DNA from: Corallococcus macrosporus
GTDB lineage: Bacteria; Myxococcota; Myxococcia; Myxococcales; Myxococcaceae
Assembly (NCBI RefSeq): GCF_017302985.1
Contig: NZ_JAFIMU010000017.1
Location: 62,001 to 126,000, forward strand
DNA length: 64,000 nt
Direction: 5' to 3'
The first letter of the stretch is position 1; each line of letters begins with the position of its first letter. Below the pieces are notes generated by a model. It searched no databases. It saw only the letters and a program-made list of their open reading frames with translations, and had not been told where the DNA came from. Position numbers and translations under genes: made by a program. Below, piece by piece: positions 1-8,051 of this stretch.

Positions 1-112
1 GGACGGGAGGCTGCATCGAGACGGCTCCTGGGGAGGGAAGCAGTGTTCGCGGGAAAGCGCGAAACCCTGGCATCGTTGCGTGACGCGGAGGTGAGGTCCG
101 GGTCAGGAATGG

Positions 113-145
113 GTGTCATCCGGGCGGATGTAGCCTGGATGACAC
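113..145 (-). terminator. Hairpin downstream of the DUF3293 gene
   Basis: A long inverted repeat lies 12 bases beyond the stop of the minus-strand gene at 158. The arms are positions 113-125 and 133-145, with one G-T wobble and a 7-base loop. On the minus strand it sits where a transcription terminator would be. No run of T follows it, so it is not a classical Rho-independent terminator. The rest of 1-157 shows nothing I recognise. Confidence 0.45.
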
Positions 146-157
146 AGGCGCGTCGGC

Positions 158-607
158 TCAAGAGCCGAAGGGCTCCAGGCACATGACCAGCTCCGCGGCG
201 CCGCCCACGGAGCCCCAGAGCACGGCCTCCTGGTCGAACAGACGGCCGATGCGCAGGGCCTCGTCGCGGGACAGGCCGGGGACGAAGAGGCTGTCCTCGG
301 ACCAGCTCCGGTCGTCGGCCTCGCCCACGGCGGACACGTGCGGATGGCCCCCGGCTTCAAGCAGCGCGACAAGACGCTTTTGAAACCGTTCGTTGAGTTC
401 GGCCGGGCAGGACTGAGCACGGGGATTCCACGCGGTGATGAAGGCCCAGGATGCGAAGCCGTGCACCGTGAGCGCGGCGTCGAGTTCCGGGTGCGTGGCG
501 TCCACGCGCAGCACATGCTCGCGGTCGCCGACGAGCGGATGCGGGCGCACGACGTAGGCCGTGGCCTGGAAGGCCGCATGCAGCGCGGCCTTCCGCGCGT
601 CACTCAT
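158..607 (-). CDS. DUF3293 domain protein
   Basis: This 149-residue cytoplasmic protein has no signal peptide or membrane segment. It resembles the DUF3293 family, whose hallmark is a central ITAWNP-type motif, here at about residue 57 (FITAWNPRAQ). That motif is followed by the usual N-E-R-F-Q helix and by a W-S-E-D-S-L/F-V-P-G segment, about the full family length. The function of the family is unknown. The ATG at 607 overlaps the 3' end of the upstream MBL-fold gene by 8 bases, so the two genes are probably transcribed and translated together. No catalytic residues can be named. Confidence 0.75.
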   Translation of the reverse strand: MSDARKAALHAAFQATAYVVRPHPLVGDREHVLRVDATHPELDAALTVHGFASWAFITAWNPRAQSCPAELNERFQKRLVALLEAGGHPHVSAVGEADDRSWSEDSLFVPGLSRDEALRIGRLFDQEAVLWGSVGGAAELVMCLEPFGS

Positions 608-2072
608 GCGGGGTCGCGACCGTCGCGCCCACGCCCAGCGGAGCGTTCACGTCCGATGGGGGCTTGGGCTGCGTCGCCGTCCCTTGCGGTGCGGCCGGCG
701 GCGTCGCGGCCGGAGCTTTCGCGGTGGCCGGCGCGGGCTGCGCGTTCGGAGTCGTGGGCTTCGCGCCCTGCGGATTCACGGCGGCGGGCACGGGAAGCAG
801 CGGCAGCGCCGGGTGTCCTTCCCTCAGCTTGGGCGGAATCTGGCTGGCCACGATGGGCGCCTCCTCCGCGGTCTTCCACGGGCGGTCGGGCCACCAGCGC
901 TCCACGGGCGGCGGCGCCAGCGGGAGGAAGTCCTGCCCGGGCCGGGGCGCGGTGATGCCCACGCCATCGCGCTTCGCGGCCACCAGCGAGCGCTCAATCG
1001 GCTCCGTCCAGCCGTGGTACGCCAGCGTCACCAGGCCCCAGTGCACCGGCAGGAACAACCGGCCCTGCACCAGCCGGTGGGCGAGCACCGCCTGCTCCGG
1101 CCCCAGGTGCCAGTCCGGCCAGCCCGCGCCGTACTGGCCCGTTTCAATCATCGTCACATCGAACGGCCCCAGCTTCGCGCCAATCTCCTCCATCGCGGGG
1201 AACAGGCCCGTGTCGCCGGAGTAGTAGACGCGGTGCTGCGGCCCCACCAGCGCCCAGCCCGCCCACAGCGTCTTGTCCTGCTTCAGGAAGCGGCCCGACG
1301 CATGCCGCGCGGGCGTGGCCACGATGTCCAGCCCCTTCACCTTCGTGCGCTCCCACCAGTCCAGCTCCACGATGCGCGACGCCGGCACGCCCCAGTATTC
1401 CAGGTGCGCGCCCACGCCCAGCGGCACCACGAACGTGGTGTTCCAGTCCTTCATCGCCGTGATGGTGGCGAAGTCCAGGTGGTCGTAGTGGTCGTGCGAA
1501 ATCACCACCGCGTCGATGGGCGGCAGTGCGTCCAGCGCGATGGGCGCGGGGAACCAGCGCTTCGGGCCAATCCACTCCAGCGGCGACGTGCGCTCGCCCC
1601 ACACGGGGTCGGTGAGCACGCGGTGCCCGTCCACCTCCACCAGCGTGGACGAGTGCCCCAGCCAGGTGACGCGCAGCCCGTCCTCGGGCGGCGTGGCGAA
1701 GCGCTTCGGGTCGATGCGGTCCACCACCACCGGCATCCGGGGCGAGCTCTCCGGGCTGGAGTGGAACAGGTCCCCCAGCGTCCGCTCCCAGTTGTTGAGG
1801 ATGGGCTGCGGGTTCACGAACCCGCCGTCCTGCCACTGCGGCGAGCGCGCCATCCGCTCCAGCCGCGCCCCTTCCGGTGCCCTGCCGAACGCGCGCCACC
1901 CGTCGATGACGACGATGGCCAGGAACGCGGCGAGCAGCAGCAGGCCCCAGCCGAACAGGCGCAACAACCTGCCGCCCCAGGACGGCCGTTGGCCGTAGGA
2001 GGGAAAGGCCGTGCGGAAGGCCTTCTGTCGGGCCTTGTCCGCGGCCCGCATGGGTCCCGCGTTCATCCTCAT
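600..2072 (-). CDS. Membrane-anchored MBL-fold metallo-hydrolase
   Basis: This is a metallo-beta-lactamase-fold hydrolase of the UlaG/NAPE-PLD-like type. A hydrophobic segment near the N terminus (WGLLLLAAFLAIVVI) should anchor it in the inner membrane. The catalytic domain contains WLGHSST, the zinc motif SHDHYDHLD, a later H-A-S-G-R, S-G-D-T-G and P-V-H-W-G, all expected for an active two-metal site. The last 70 or so residues are a Pro/Ala/Thr-rich tail of low complexity. The start is uncertain. I chose ATG 2072, preceded by AGGG at 7 bases, but ATG 2099, ATG 2066 and ATG 2051 are also in frame. The substrate is not evident; NAPE-PLD relatives cleave phosphodiesters. Confidence 0.8.
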   Translation of the reverse strand: MRMNAGPMRAADKARQKAFRTAFPSYGQRPSWGGRLLRLFGWGLLLLAAFLAIVVIDGWRAFGRAPEGARLERMARSPQWQDGGFVNPQPILNNWERTLGDLFHSSPESSPRMPVVVDRIDPKRFATPPEDGLRVTWLGHSSTLVEVDGHRVLTDPVWGERTSPLEWIGPKRWFPAPIALDALPPIDAVVISHDHYDHLDFATITAMKDWNTTFVVPLGVGAHLEYWGVPASRIVELDWWERTKVKGLDIVATPARHASGRFLKQDKTLWAGWALVGPQHRVYYSGDTGLFPAMEEIGAKLGPFDVTMIETGQYGAGWPDWHLGPEQAVLAHRLVQGRLFLPVHWGLVTLAYHGWTEPIERSLVAAKRDGVGITAPRPGQDFLPLAPPPVERWWPDRPWKTAEEAPIVASQIPPKLREGHPALPLLPVPAAVNPQGAKPTTPNAQPAPATAKAPAATPPAAPQGTATQPKPPSDVNAPLGVGATVATPHE

Positions 2073-2201
2073 CCCCGGACCCTGCTGGCTCCGGCGCATG
2101 GGTGTCAATGGGGAGACGTTTCGACGGTGCCGGGTTTTCCGGACTCCGGCGGCGTCGCGTCCGACCCGTGGCCGTTCCCCGAGGGCCGGGGTCAGGAGTC
2201 T

Positions 2202-2720
2202 TCAGGGGTCTGGCGGGACGATCTTGAAGCCGCGCTGGAGCAGCGGGGCCAGCCGGTCGGTGAGGTCCCATGACTCCACCAGCCGGCCGTCGCGCAGCCG
2301 GTACAGCGAGTCTCCCTGGAACGTGAACGGCCGGGATTTGCCGTCGCGCGTGGGCGGGCCCTGGGTGTCCGTGCCCGTCGCGCGCCAGCGCACCAGCACC
2401 CAGTCGTCCTCCGCCATGACGTGGAGCAGCTCGAACTTCAGGTCCGGGAAGAGGGTGAACCCGGCTTCCGCCTGGGTGCGCACCACCTCCGGGCCGCGCA
2501 GCTGCTGGGGCGCGCCCTCGGAGTGGTCCACGAAGTCCGCGGCGACGTACTCGGGGATGCGCTCCAGGCGCTTCTGGTTGTAGACCTCCTCGGTGAACAG
2601 GCGGGCGCGGGCCTTGTTGGACTCGCCCACCTGTTGGGCCCGCTCCGCCGGGGAGACCGTCGCGCAACCGGTCAGCCCCACGAGCCCCAAAGCCATCCAC
2701 GACACGACACGGGTCCTCAT
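2202..2720 (-). CDS. SnoaL-like (ester cyclase family) lipoprotein
   Basis: This 172-residue protein has a lipoprotein signal peptide ending in the lipobox L-T-G-C at about residue 19. The mature part has the NTF2-like/SnoaL fold signature: an N-terminal helix with VYNQKRLERIPEY, then ADFVDHSEG, a P-D-L-K-F strand and a W-R-A-T-G-T-D segment ending with D-G-R-L-V-E-S-W-D. SnoaL-like proteins act as cyclases, isomerases or small-molecule binders, so the substrate cannot be predicted. Its ATG overlaps the stop of the upstream acyl-CoA oxidase-like gene as ATGA, which implies translational coupling and possibly a shared pathway. Confidence 0.8.
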   Translation of the reverse strand: MRTRVVSWMALGLVGLTGCATVSPAERAQQVGESNKARARLFTEEVYNQKRLERIPEYVAADFVDHSEGAPQQLRGPEVVRTQAEAGFTLFPDLKFELLHVMAEDDWVLVRWRATGTDTQGPPTRDGKSRPFTFQGDSLYRLRDGRLVESWDLTDRLAPLLQRGFKIVPPDP

Positions 2721-5131
2721 GACGCGCGGGAATCTGCCGGGCCCGCACGGGCGCTGTCAGCCGCCGTGTCGTCGAACCGTTCACCGCCGGGCGCCAGCCG
2801 CCCCAATCCGATGGGCGCCGCCAGCAACGTGTCCGGAATCCCGAAGGCGTCCACCAGCCCCACCGCGTCCGAGCGCAGCTCCTCGCACAGCTTCACACGC
2901 TCCTTGCGGATGGCCTGGGCCTTGGGGGCCGTCAGCCAGCTGTGCTCCAGGAACCAGCCGCTGGCGGACTCCAGGCAGGACAGGCCGAAGAGGTCCGCCA
3001 GGCGCCCCAGCACCGGCTTGAGCGCTTCGTCCTTCACCTCCGCCACGCCGCGCAGGAACTGCTCCAGCACGATGCGCTCCACGCTCGCGTGCGCCAGGGC
3101 CAAGAGGTGCGCCTGCACCTGGTTGAAGGCCTCGAAGGCCTCCACGCCCGCGGTGAGCCGCTTGCGGATCCGCTTGGACACCGACGCGAGCAGGGCCTCC
3201 TCGCGGAAGCGCAGGGCGCGCAGCTGGAAGTCGCTGTCGCGCAGGTGGTCCGTGTCCGTGCGCCGGCCGGCGATGGGGTTTCGGTCCGTGATGACCGTCG
3301 TGGCCTGATCCACGATGAGGCGCAGCACGGCGAACACGCGGTCGTCCTCGAAGCGCTGGCGGTAGCCCGTGAGCAGGCCCTTGGCGACGAGCTGCATGAG
3401 CACGGTGTTGTCGCCCTCGAACGTGGTGAACACGTCCGTGTCCGCCTTGAGCGCCGCGAACCGGTTGGCGGTGAGGTAGCCCTGGCCGCCGCAGGCCTCG
3501 CGGCACTCTTGAATGGTGGCGGTGGCGTTCCACGACGCGTAGGCCTTCAGGCCCGCGGCCAGCGCCTCCACCTCGCGCGCGTCGTCCTCCGTGCGGTGGA
3601 CGTAGCGGTCCACCAGGTACTCCAGCGCGAAGTCCACGGCGTACGCCTTGGCCACGAGCGGCAACAGCCGCAGTTGGTGCGACTGGTGGTCCAGCAGGCG
3701 GACTTCCGGCGCGCCCTGGGGGCCGAACTGGCGGCGCAGGTCGCCGTAGCGCACGGCGATGGTCAGCGCGCTCTTGGCCGCGGACAGCGACGCGCACGCC
3801 ACGCTCACGCGGCCCGCCACCAGCGCGCCCAGCATGGTGAAGAAGCGCTTGGAGTCGCCGGTGATGGAGGACGTGTACTCGCCGGCCTCCGTCACCTGGC
3901 CGTAGCGGTCCAGCAGGTTGTCGCGCGGCACGCGCACGTGGTCGAACCACAGCCGGCCGTTGTCCACGCCGTTGAGGCCCATCTTCTCGCCGCAGTCCTC
4001 GATGCGGATGCCCGGCAGCACCTTGCCGTGCTCATCGCGCAGCGGCACGAGCAGCGCGTGCACGCCCAGCCGCTCGCCGCCCACCTCCAGTTGCGCGAAC
4101 ACGGTGGCGATGCGCGCGTGGCGGGCGGCGTTGCCGATCCACTCCTTGCGCGCGGTCTCCGACGGGGTGTGGAGGACGAACTCGCCCGTGGCCGCGTCGT
4201 AGATGGCCACCGTCTCGCAGTCGCGCACGTTGGAGCCGTGGCCCAGCTCGCTCATCGCGAAGCAGCCGGGCAGGTCGAACGAGGCGACCTTCGGCAGGTA
4301 CTGCTGGTGGTGCCGCTTCGTGCCCAGGAACAGGATGCTGGAGCCGAACAGGCCGAAGTGCACGCCCGCCTTGATGACGAGGCTCAGGTCGAAGAAGGCC
4401 ATCGTCTCGAACGCGGCGATGAACGCGCCCAGGTCCCCGCCGCCCTCGCGCCCCTTGGGGAAGGCGAGCTGGCCCAGGCCGTCGTTGGCCAGGTGCTTGA
4501 GCCAGTCGAACACCTGGTCGCGGTAGGCCGTGGTGGACAGCCCTTCCTTGTAGCGGAAGTCCGCGTCCTCCAGCCAACCGCGCACCCGCTGGCGCACGTC
4601 CGCGTAGGTGCGCTCCAGCACGGCGTTCATCGCCGCGGGGTCGAAGGACGCCGCGTGCGAGCGGGGCTCCGCGCGCGGGACGCGGGACGCCTTGGGCACC
4701 AGGGAGCGCACCGCCTCCTTGCCGTCCACGCCCAGGGTGGCCTCCAGCGAGGCCAGGGCCTTGCCCAGCTCCGCCGCGGGGATGCTCAGGGGCGCCTCGC
4801 CCGCGAGCGTCTGGGCCAACTGCACGCCCAGCTCCGCCAGGTTCTGCTGCTGGCTGCTGGCCAGCTTCTCCGCGGTGGCGCGGATGTGCTCCCGCACGAT
4901 GGCCAGCTCGCGCGGCGGGGGCGGGCGCAGCGGATCCACCCAGAGGGCCAGGATGGAGCTGGACTTGAGGTCCAGCCACGGCTGCGACCTGGCGGCGGCG
5001 CCCAGCGCGCGCAGCTCGTCGCCCGTCAGCTCGCCGTCCGTCCAGGCGACGTACAGCATGGGGACCAGCGGCGCGAGGCTGGGCAGGGACAGGAGCTCCC
5101 GGGCGGAGGGGCGGGATGGGGCGTCGAGCAT
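2717..5131 (-). CDS. Acyl-CoA oxidase/dehydrogenase with TerB-like N-terminal extension
   Basis: This 804-residue FAD enzyme is predicted to catalyse alpha,beta-dehydrogenation of acyl-CoA. From about residue 150 on it looks like a peroxisomal-type acyl-CoA oxidase: FAMSELGHGSNV (FAD/substrate loop), EWIGNAARHA, R-R-Q-F-G-P, ACGGQGYL, and FTTFEGDNTVLMQ carrying the catalytic Glu. Typical acyl-CoA oxidases are about 660 residues. The surplus is a roughly 140-residue N-terminal domain with YVAWTDGELTGDELRAL, which resembles TerB-type acidic helical domains. ATG 5131 is chosen because GGAGAG lies 6 bases upstream; an in-frame extension to 5194 lacks such a site. It is the first gene of a coupled unit with the lipoprotein ending at 2202. 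Oxidase versus dehydrogenase chemistry cannot be settled here. Confidence 0.85.
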   Translation of the reverse strand: MLDAPSRPSARELLSLPSLAPLVPMLYVAWTDGELTGDELRALGAAARSQPWLDLKSSSILALWVDPLRPPPPRELAIVREHIRATAEKLASSQQQNLAELGVQLAQTLAGEAPLSIPAAELGKALASLEATLGVDGKEAVRSLVPKASRVPRAEPRSHAASFDPAAMNAVLERTYADVRQRVRGWLEDADFRYKEGLSTTAYRDQVFDWLKHLANDGLGQLAFPKGREGGGDLGAFIAAFETMAFFDLSLVIKAGVHFGLFGSSILFLGTKRHHQQYLPKVASFDLPGCFAMSELGHGSNVRDCETVAIYDAATGEFVLHTPSETARKEWIGNAARHARIATVFAQLEVGGERLGVHALLVPLRDEHGKVLPGIRIEDCGEKMGLNGVDNGRLWFDHVRVPRDNLLDRYGQVTEAGEYTSSITGDSKRFFTMLGALVAGRVSVACASLSAAKSALTIAVRYGDLRRQFGPQGAPEVRLLDHQSHQLRLLPLVAKAYAVDFALEYLVDRYVHRTEDDAREVEALAAGLKAYASWNATATIQECREACGGQGYLTANRFAALKADTDVFTTFEGDNTVLMQLVAKGLLTGYRQRFEDDRVFAVLRLIVDQATTVITDRNPIAGRRTDTDHLRDSDFQLRALRFREEALLASVSKRIRKRLTAGVEAFEAFNQVQAHLLALAHASVERIVLEQFLRGVAEVKDEALKPVLGRLADLFGLSCLESASGWFLEHSWLTAPKAQAIRKERVKLCEELRSDAVGLVDAFGIPDTLLAAPIGLGRLAPGGERFDDTAADSARAGPADSRAS

Positions 5132-5282
5132 GCAGTCTCTCCAGGCGAGGGAACCGAAAGACGGCAGTGTCGCCACGCTGAAAGGCTCCGGCAACGACGG
5201 AATGGAGAGCTGTTCACCGGGCGGAGCGTGGAGCGGGCGGTGACTCCCGGGGGCGAGCGGGCGTCCTTACGTTGCCGGGACC

Positions 5283-6551
5283 ATGAGCGAGCTTACGGAC
5301 GAATTGGTGCCCCAGCCGGGGGCGCATGGGTTCGACGGTGGCGACGAGACGCGCAAGCACGAGATGCAGGGGCCGTTCGAGCTGCCCCCCGGGCCGGAAG
5401 GCTTCTCGTTCGCGCTCTACCAGGCCACGGGCGTGTCGCTGACGCCGGGGCACCGGATGCACCTCCTGGAGAACAGCCAGGTCTTCGACCGGATGTTGGA
5501 GGACATCCGCGCGGCGAAGCACAGCGTGAACATGCTCGTCTACATCTGGCGGCCGTGCGAGCTGTCGGACCGGTTCGTGGAGGCGCTGACGGAGCGCTCG
5601 CGCGCGGGCGTGCAGTGCCGCGTGGTGGTGGATCCGGTGGGCAGCGAGGAGACCACCGGCGACAAGGACTTCGACCAGCAGGTGGAGAAGCGGCTGACGG
5701 ACGCGGGCGTGGAGGTGCACTACTACCGGCTGCTCGCGGGCAAGGTGCTGGGGCGGCTGTTGAGCCGGTCGCACCAGAAGCTCGTCATCGTGGACGGGCG
5801 CGTCGCGTACACGGGCGGCTTCGGCATCTGGAAGGTATGGGAGGGGGACGGGCTGAAGCCGGACAACTGGCGCGACACGCACATCCGCGTGGAGGGGCCG
5901 GAGGTGCGGCGCATCCAGGTGACGTTCGCCAAGCACTGGATCGAGTCCGGCGGCGGGTTCCTGCCGCGCGAGTGCTTCCCGGAGCTGAAGGCGGACGGAG
6001 GCGGGTGCGCGGCGTTCATCGACAGCGCCGGGCGGTTGGGCATCACCGAGGCGGAGCGGATGGTGCGCCTGGTGGTGGCGGCGGCGACGGAGCGGCTGTG
6101 GATCGCCAATGCGTACTTCACGCCGCCCAACGACATCCTGGAGCAATTGGAGGTGAAGGTCCGGCAGGGCGTGGACGTGCGGGTGATGGGCCCGGGGCCG
6201 CAACACGACGTGCCGGTGGTGCGCGCGTCGCAGCGGTCCACGTACGAGCGGCTGCTGGCCGCGGGGGTGCGCATCTGGGAGTACCAGCCGGCGATGCTGC
6301 ACTCGAAGACGATGCTGGTGGATGACTGGCTGTGCGTCGTGGGCTCCACGAACCTGGATTCGCTGTCGCTCAACAAGTTGAGCGAAGGGTCGCTGGTGTT
6401 CGAGGACCGGGAGATCGCCGCGAAGCTGGAGCAGTGCTGGCACAAGGACGTGCGGCACTCGAAGGAGATCTCCCTGGAGAACGGCGGCCGGACGAACCCA
6501 TGGCGGAGGTTCGCGCGGCGGGCCACGCAGTGGGCGGGGCACGACCGGTAG
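5283..6551 (+). CDS. Cardiolipin synthase-like phospholipase D family protein
   Basis: This 422-residue protein has two complete HxK(x4)D motifs of the phospholipase D superfamily: SHQKLVIVDG around H164 and LHSKTMLVDD around H340, each followed by the expected G-G/S-T-N-L-D block. This is the architecture of bacterial cardiolipin synthases (ClsA/B/C type), which join two phosphatidylglycerols at the inner membrane. No convincing N-terminal membrane spans are visible, so it resembles ClsB more than ClsA. A nuclease or another transphosphatidylase is possible. It is divergent from the acyl-CoA oxidase gene across a 151-base gap in which I see no clear promoter, and the ribosome binding site is weak. 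Confidence 0.88.
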   Translation: MSELTDELVPQPGAHGFDGGDETRKHEMQGPFELPPGPEGFSFALYQATGVSLTPGHRMHLLENSQVFDRMLEDIRAAKHSVNMLVYIWRPCELSDRFVEALTERSRAGVQCRVVVDPVGSEETTGDKDFDQQVEKRLTDAGVEVHYYRLLAGKVLGRLLSRSHQKLVIVDGRVAYTGGFGIWKVWEGDGLKPDNWRDTHIRVEGPEVRRIQVTFAKHWIESGGGFLPRECFPELKADGGGCAAFIDSAGRLGITEAERMVRLVVAAATERLWIANAYFTPPNDILEQLEVKVRQGVDVRVMGPGPQHDVPVVRASQRSTYERLLAAGVRIWEYQPAMLHSKTMLVDDWLCVVGSTNLDSLSLNKLSEGSLVFEDREIAAKLEQCWHKDVRHSKEISLENGGRTNPWRRFARRATQWAGHDR

Positions 6552-6560
6552 CGCTGGCGG

Positions 6561-7310
6561 TCAGCGGTGGGAGGTGACGCCCTCCTGCCGGCAGTATGGG
6601 AGGACGGGGCAGGTGGAGCACTTCGGGCGGCTGCCGGTGCACACGTGCTTGCCGAAGGGGACGAGGAGCCGGTTGAGCTCCACCCAGTAGGGGCGGGGCA
6701 GCACGGCTTCGAGCGCGGCCAGCGTGCGCTCCGGCGTGGAGGCCTTCACGTAGCCCCAGCGGTTGGTGACGCGGTGGACGTGGATGTCCACGCTGATGAC
6801 CTCGTGGCCGCAGGCGATGCCGAGCGCCAGGTGCGCGCACTTGGGGCCCACGCCCTTGAAGGATTGGAGCACGTCCGCGTCCGCGGGCAGCTGGCCGCCG
6901 AACTCATCGCGCGTGCGCACGGCGATGGCGTGGACCTGGTGGGCCTTGCCTTCGTGGAAGGTGACGGGGCGGATGAGCGCGTCGATCTCTTCCGGAGTCA
7001 GCCGCGCGAGCGCTTCGGGCGTGTGCGCGCGGCCGAGCAGGCGGAGTGAAGCGGGGAGGCTGACCTCGTCGAGCGTGCGGATGGAGAGGATGCACGCGAT
7101 GAGCTGTTCGAAGAGGGAGCCGTGGCCCTTCGCTGCGAGCTCGAACATGGCCGCGTCCGCGAAGGAGCGGACTTCATGGCGCACGCGGCGGAGGACCTCT
7201 TCGATGTCGAACGGGAGCTTGTCCGAGGCCGACGGAGTGGCGTGCGCGGTGCGAGCGCTCTGTGCGCGCGGCGCACGCCGTGGAGTTGTCGGTTGCTTCC
7301 TGGGTGCCAT
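6561..7310 (-). CDS. nth: Endonuclease III (base excision repair DNA glycosylase/AP lyase)
   Basis: This 249-residue protein is predicted to remove oxidised pyrimidines from DNA and nick the abasic site. The helix-hairpin-helix motif FKGVGPKCAHLAL contains the catalytic Lys. VDIHVHRVTNRWG holds the catalytic Asp. The C terminus carries the four-cysteine loop for a [4Fe-4S] cluster with the standard C-x6-C-x2-C-x5-C spacing (VCTGSRPKCSTCPVLPYC). The first 35 residues are a basic, Pro/Ala/Ser-rich extension absent from the E. coli enzyme (211 residues). It is convergent with the cardiolipin synthase-like gene, 9 bases apart. Confidence 0.93.
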   Translation of the reverse strand: MAPRKQPTTPRRAPRAQSARTAHATPSASDKLPFDIEEVLRRVRHEVRSFADAAMFELAAKGHGSLFEQLIACILSIRTLDEVSLPASLRLLGRAHTPEALARLTPEEIDALIRPVTFHEGKAHQVHAIAVRTRDEFGGQLPADADVLQSFKGVGPKCAHLALGIACGHEVISVDIHVHRVTNRWGYVKASTPERTLAALEAVLPRPYWVELNRLLVPFGKHVCTGSRPKCSTCPVLPYCRQEGVTSHR

Positions 7311-7384
7311 GCGGGCCTCCTGACCTGGGAAGTTGGGTCTGGAGGACGAGACTGGCTGGAGCTACTTGCCGGGCCGGTGGGCGG

Positions 7385-7885
7385 TCAGGCGGGCGGGGTG
7401 AGGTTCATCGCGTACCAGCGGTCGCAGCCGAAGTGGCCGGTGCGGCCCATGGGGGCGCAGAGCGGTTCGAAACCGACCTTGCGGTAGAGCTTCTGGGCCT
7501 GCTCCATGCCTCCCAGCGTTTCGAGGTAGCACTGCCGGAAACCGGCGCTTCGCGCGAACTCCAGACAGTGTCTCAACACGCGCTCGCCCATGCCGTGGCC
7601 CCGGGCCGTGGGCAGGAAGTACATCTTGCGCAGCTCGCAGACGTCCGGTGCGCCTCCGTCCAGCGGCGCGATGCCCGCGCCTCCCACCACCCGGCCCCCA
7701 TGCTCCACGACGAAATACACGTGCCGGGGACGGCTGTACGCGGCGCTCATCGCGTCCACCTCCGGGTCGTGGATCGCGAACCCCGGGCCGTCCGCTCCGA
7801 ACTCCGGCATCACCGCGCGGATGACCGCGGCCACCGCCGCGTCGTCCCGGGCCTCGATGGGCCTCAACGTCAGTTCCGTGCTCAT
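7385..7885 (-). CDS. GNAT family N-acetyltransferase
   Basis: This 166-residue single-domain acetyltransferase starts at ATG 7885 (MSTELTLRPIEARD), the usual beta-1 start of the family; the longer open frame upstream has no protein-like character. The acetyl-CoA binding motif A is clear as LRKMYFLPTARGHGMG (R-G-H-G-M-G pyrophosphate loop), followed by a YLETLGGMEQAQKLYRKVGF C-terminal motif. The small-molecule or protein target is unknown. It follows nth on the same strand after 74 bases and diverges from the large membrane-protein gene. Confidence 0.87.
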   Translation of the reverse strand: MSTELTLRPIEARDDAAVAAVIRAVMPEFGADGPGFAIHDPEVDAMSAAYSRPRHVYFVVEHGGRVVGGAGIAPLDGGAPDVCELRKMYFLPTARGHGMGERVLRHCLEFARSAGFRQCYLETLGGMEQAQKLYRKVGFEPLCAPMGRTGHFGCDRWYAMNLTPPA

Positions 7886-7994
7886 GGCGCGCACGGTCCC
7901 ATGACTCGCGGCTGGCGGCCAGCGGCGCCCGGTGTGCACCTGTGCAGCGCCCTGCACAACCGCCACGCGCCCGACGCACCCCGGTGGGTATCCA

Positions 7995-8011
7995 TCCCTG
8001 GCCCTTCCAGG
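7995..8011. promoter_or_regulatory. Short inverted repeat in the divergent gap upstream of the 1920-residue protein
   Basis: A 6-base perfect inverted repeat (CCCTGG/CCAGGG, 5-base spacer) sits between the divergent acetyltransferase and large membrane-protein genes, about 40 bases before the start at 8052. It could be an operator or chance in GC-rich DNA. Confidence 0.2.
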
Positions 8012-8051
8012 GCATTCTTCGTGGCACGGTCGTTGTAGAGGGGGAAGTTCC

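Noticed and set aside
8022-8037. Sigma-54-like promoter TGGCACGGTCGTTGTA before the large membrane protein
   Set aside because: The -24 part is perfect, but the -12 GC is GT and the start point would fall at about 8047, after the ribosome binding site and only a few bases before the ATG, so it is unlikely to serve this gene.
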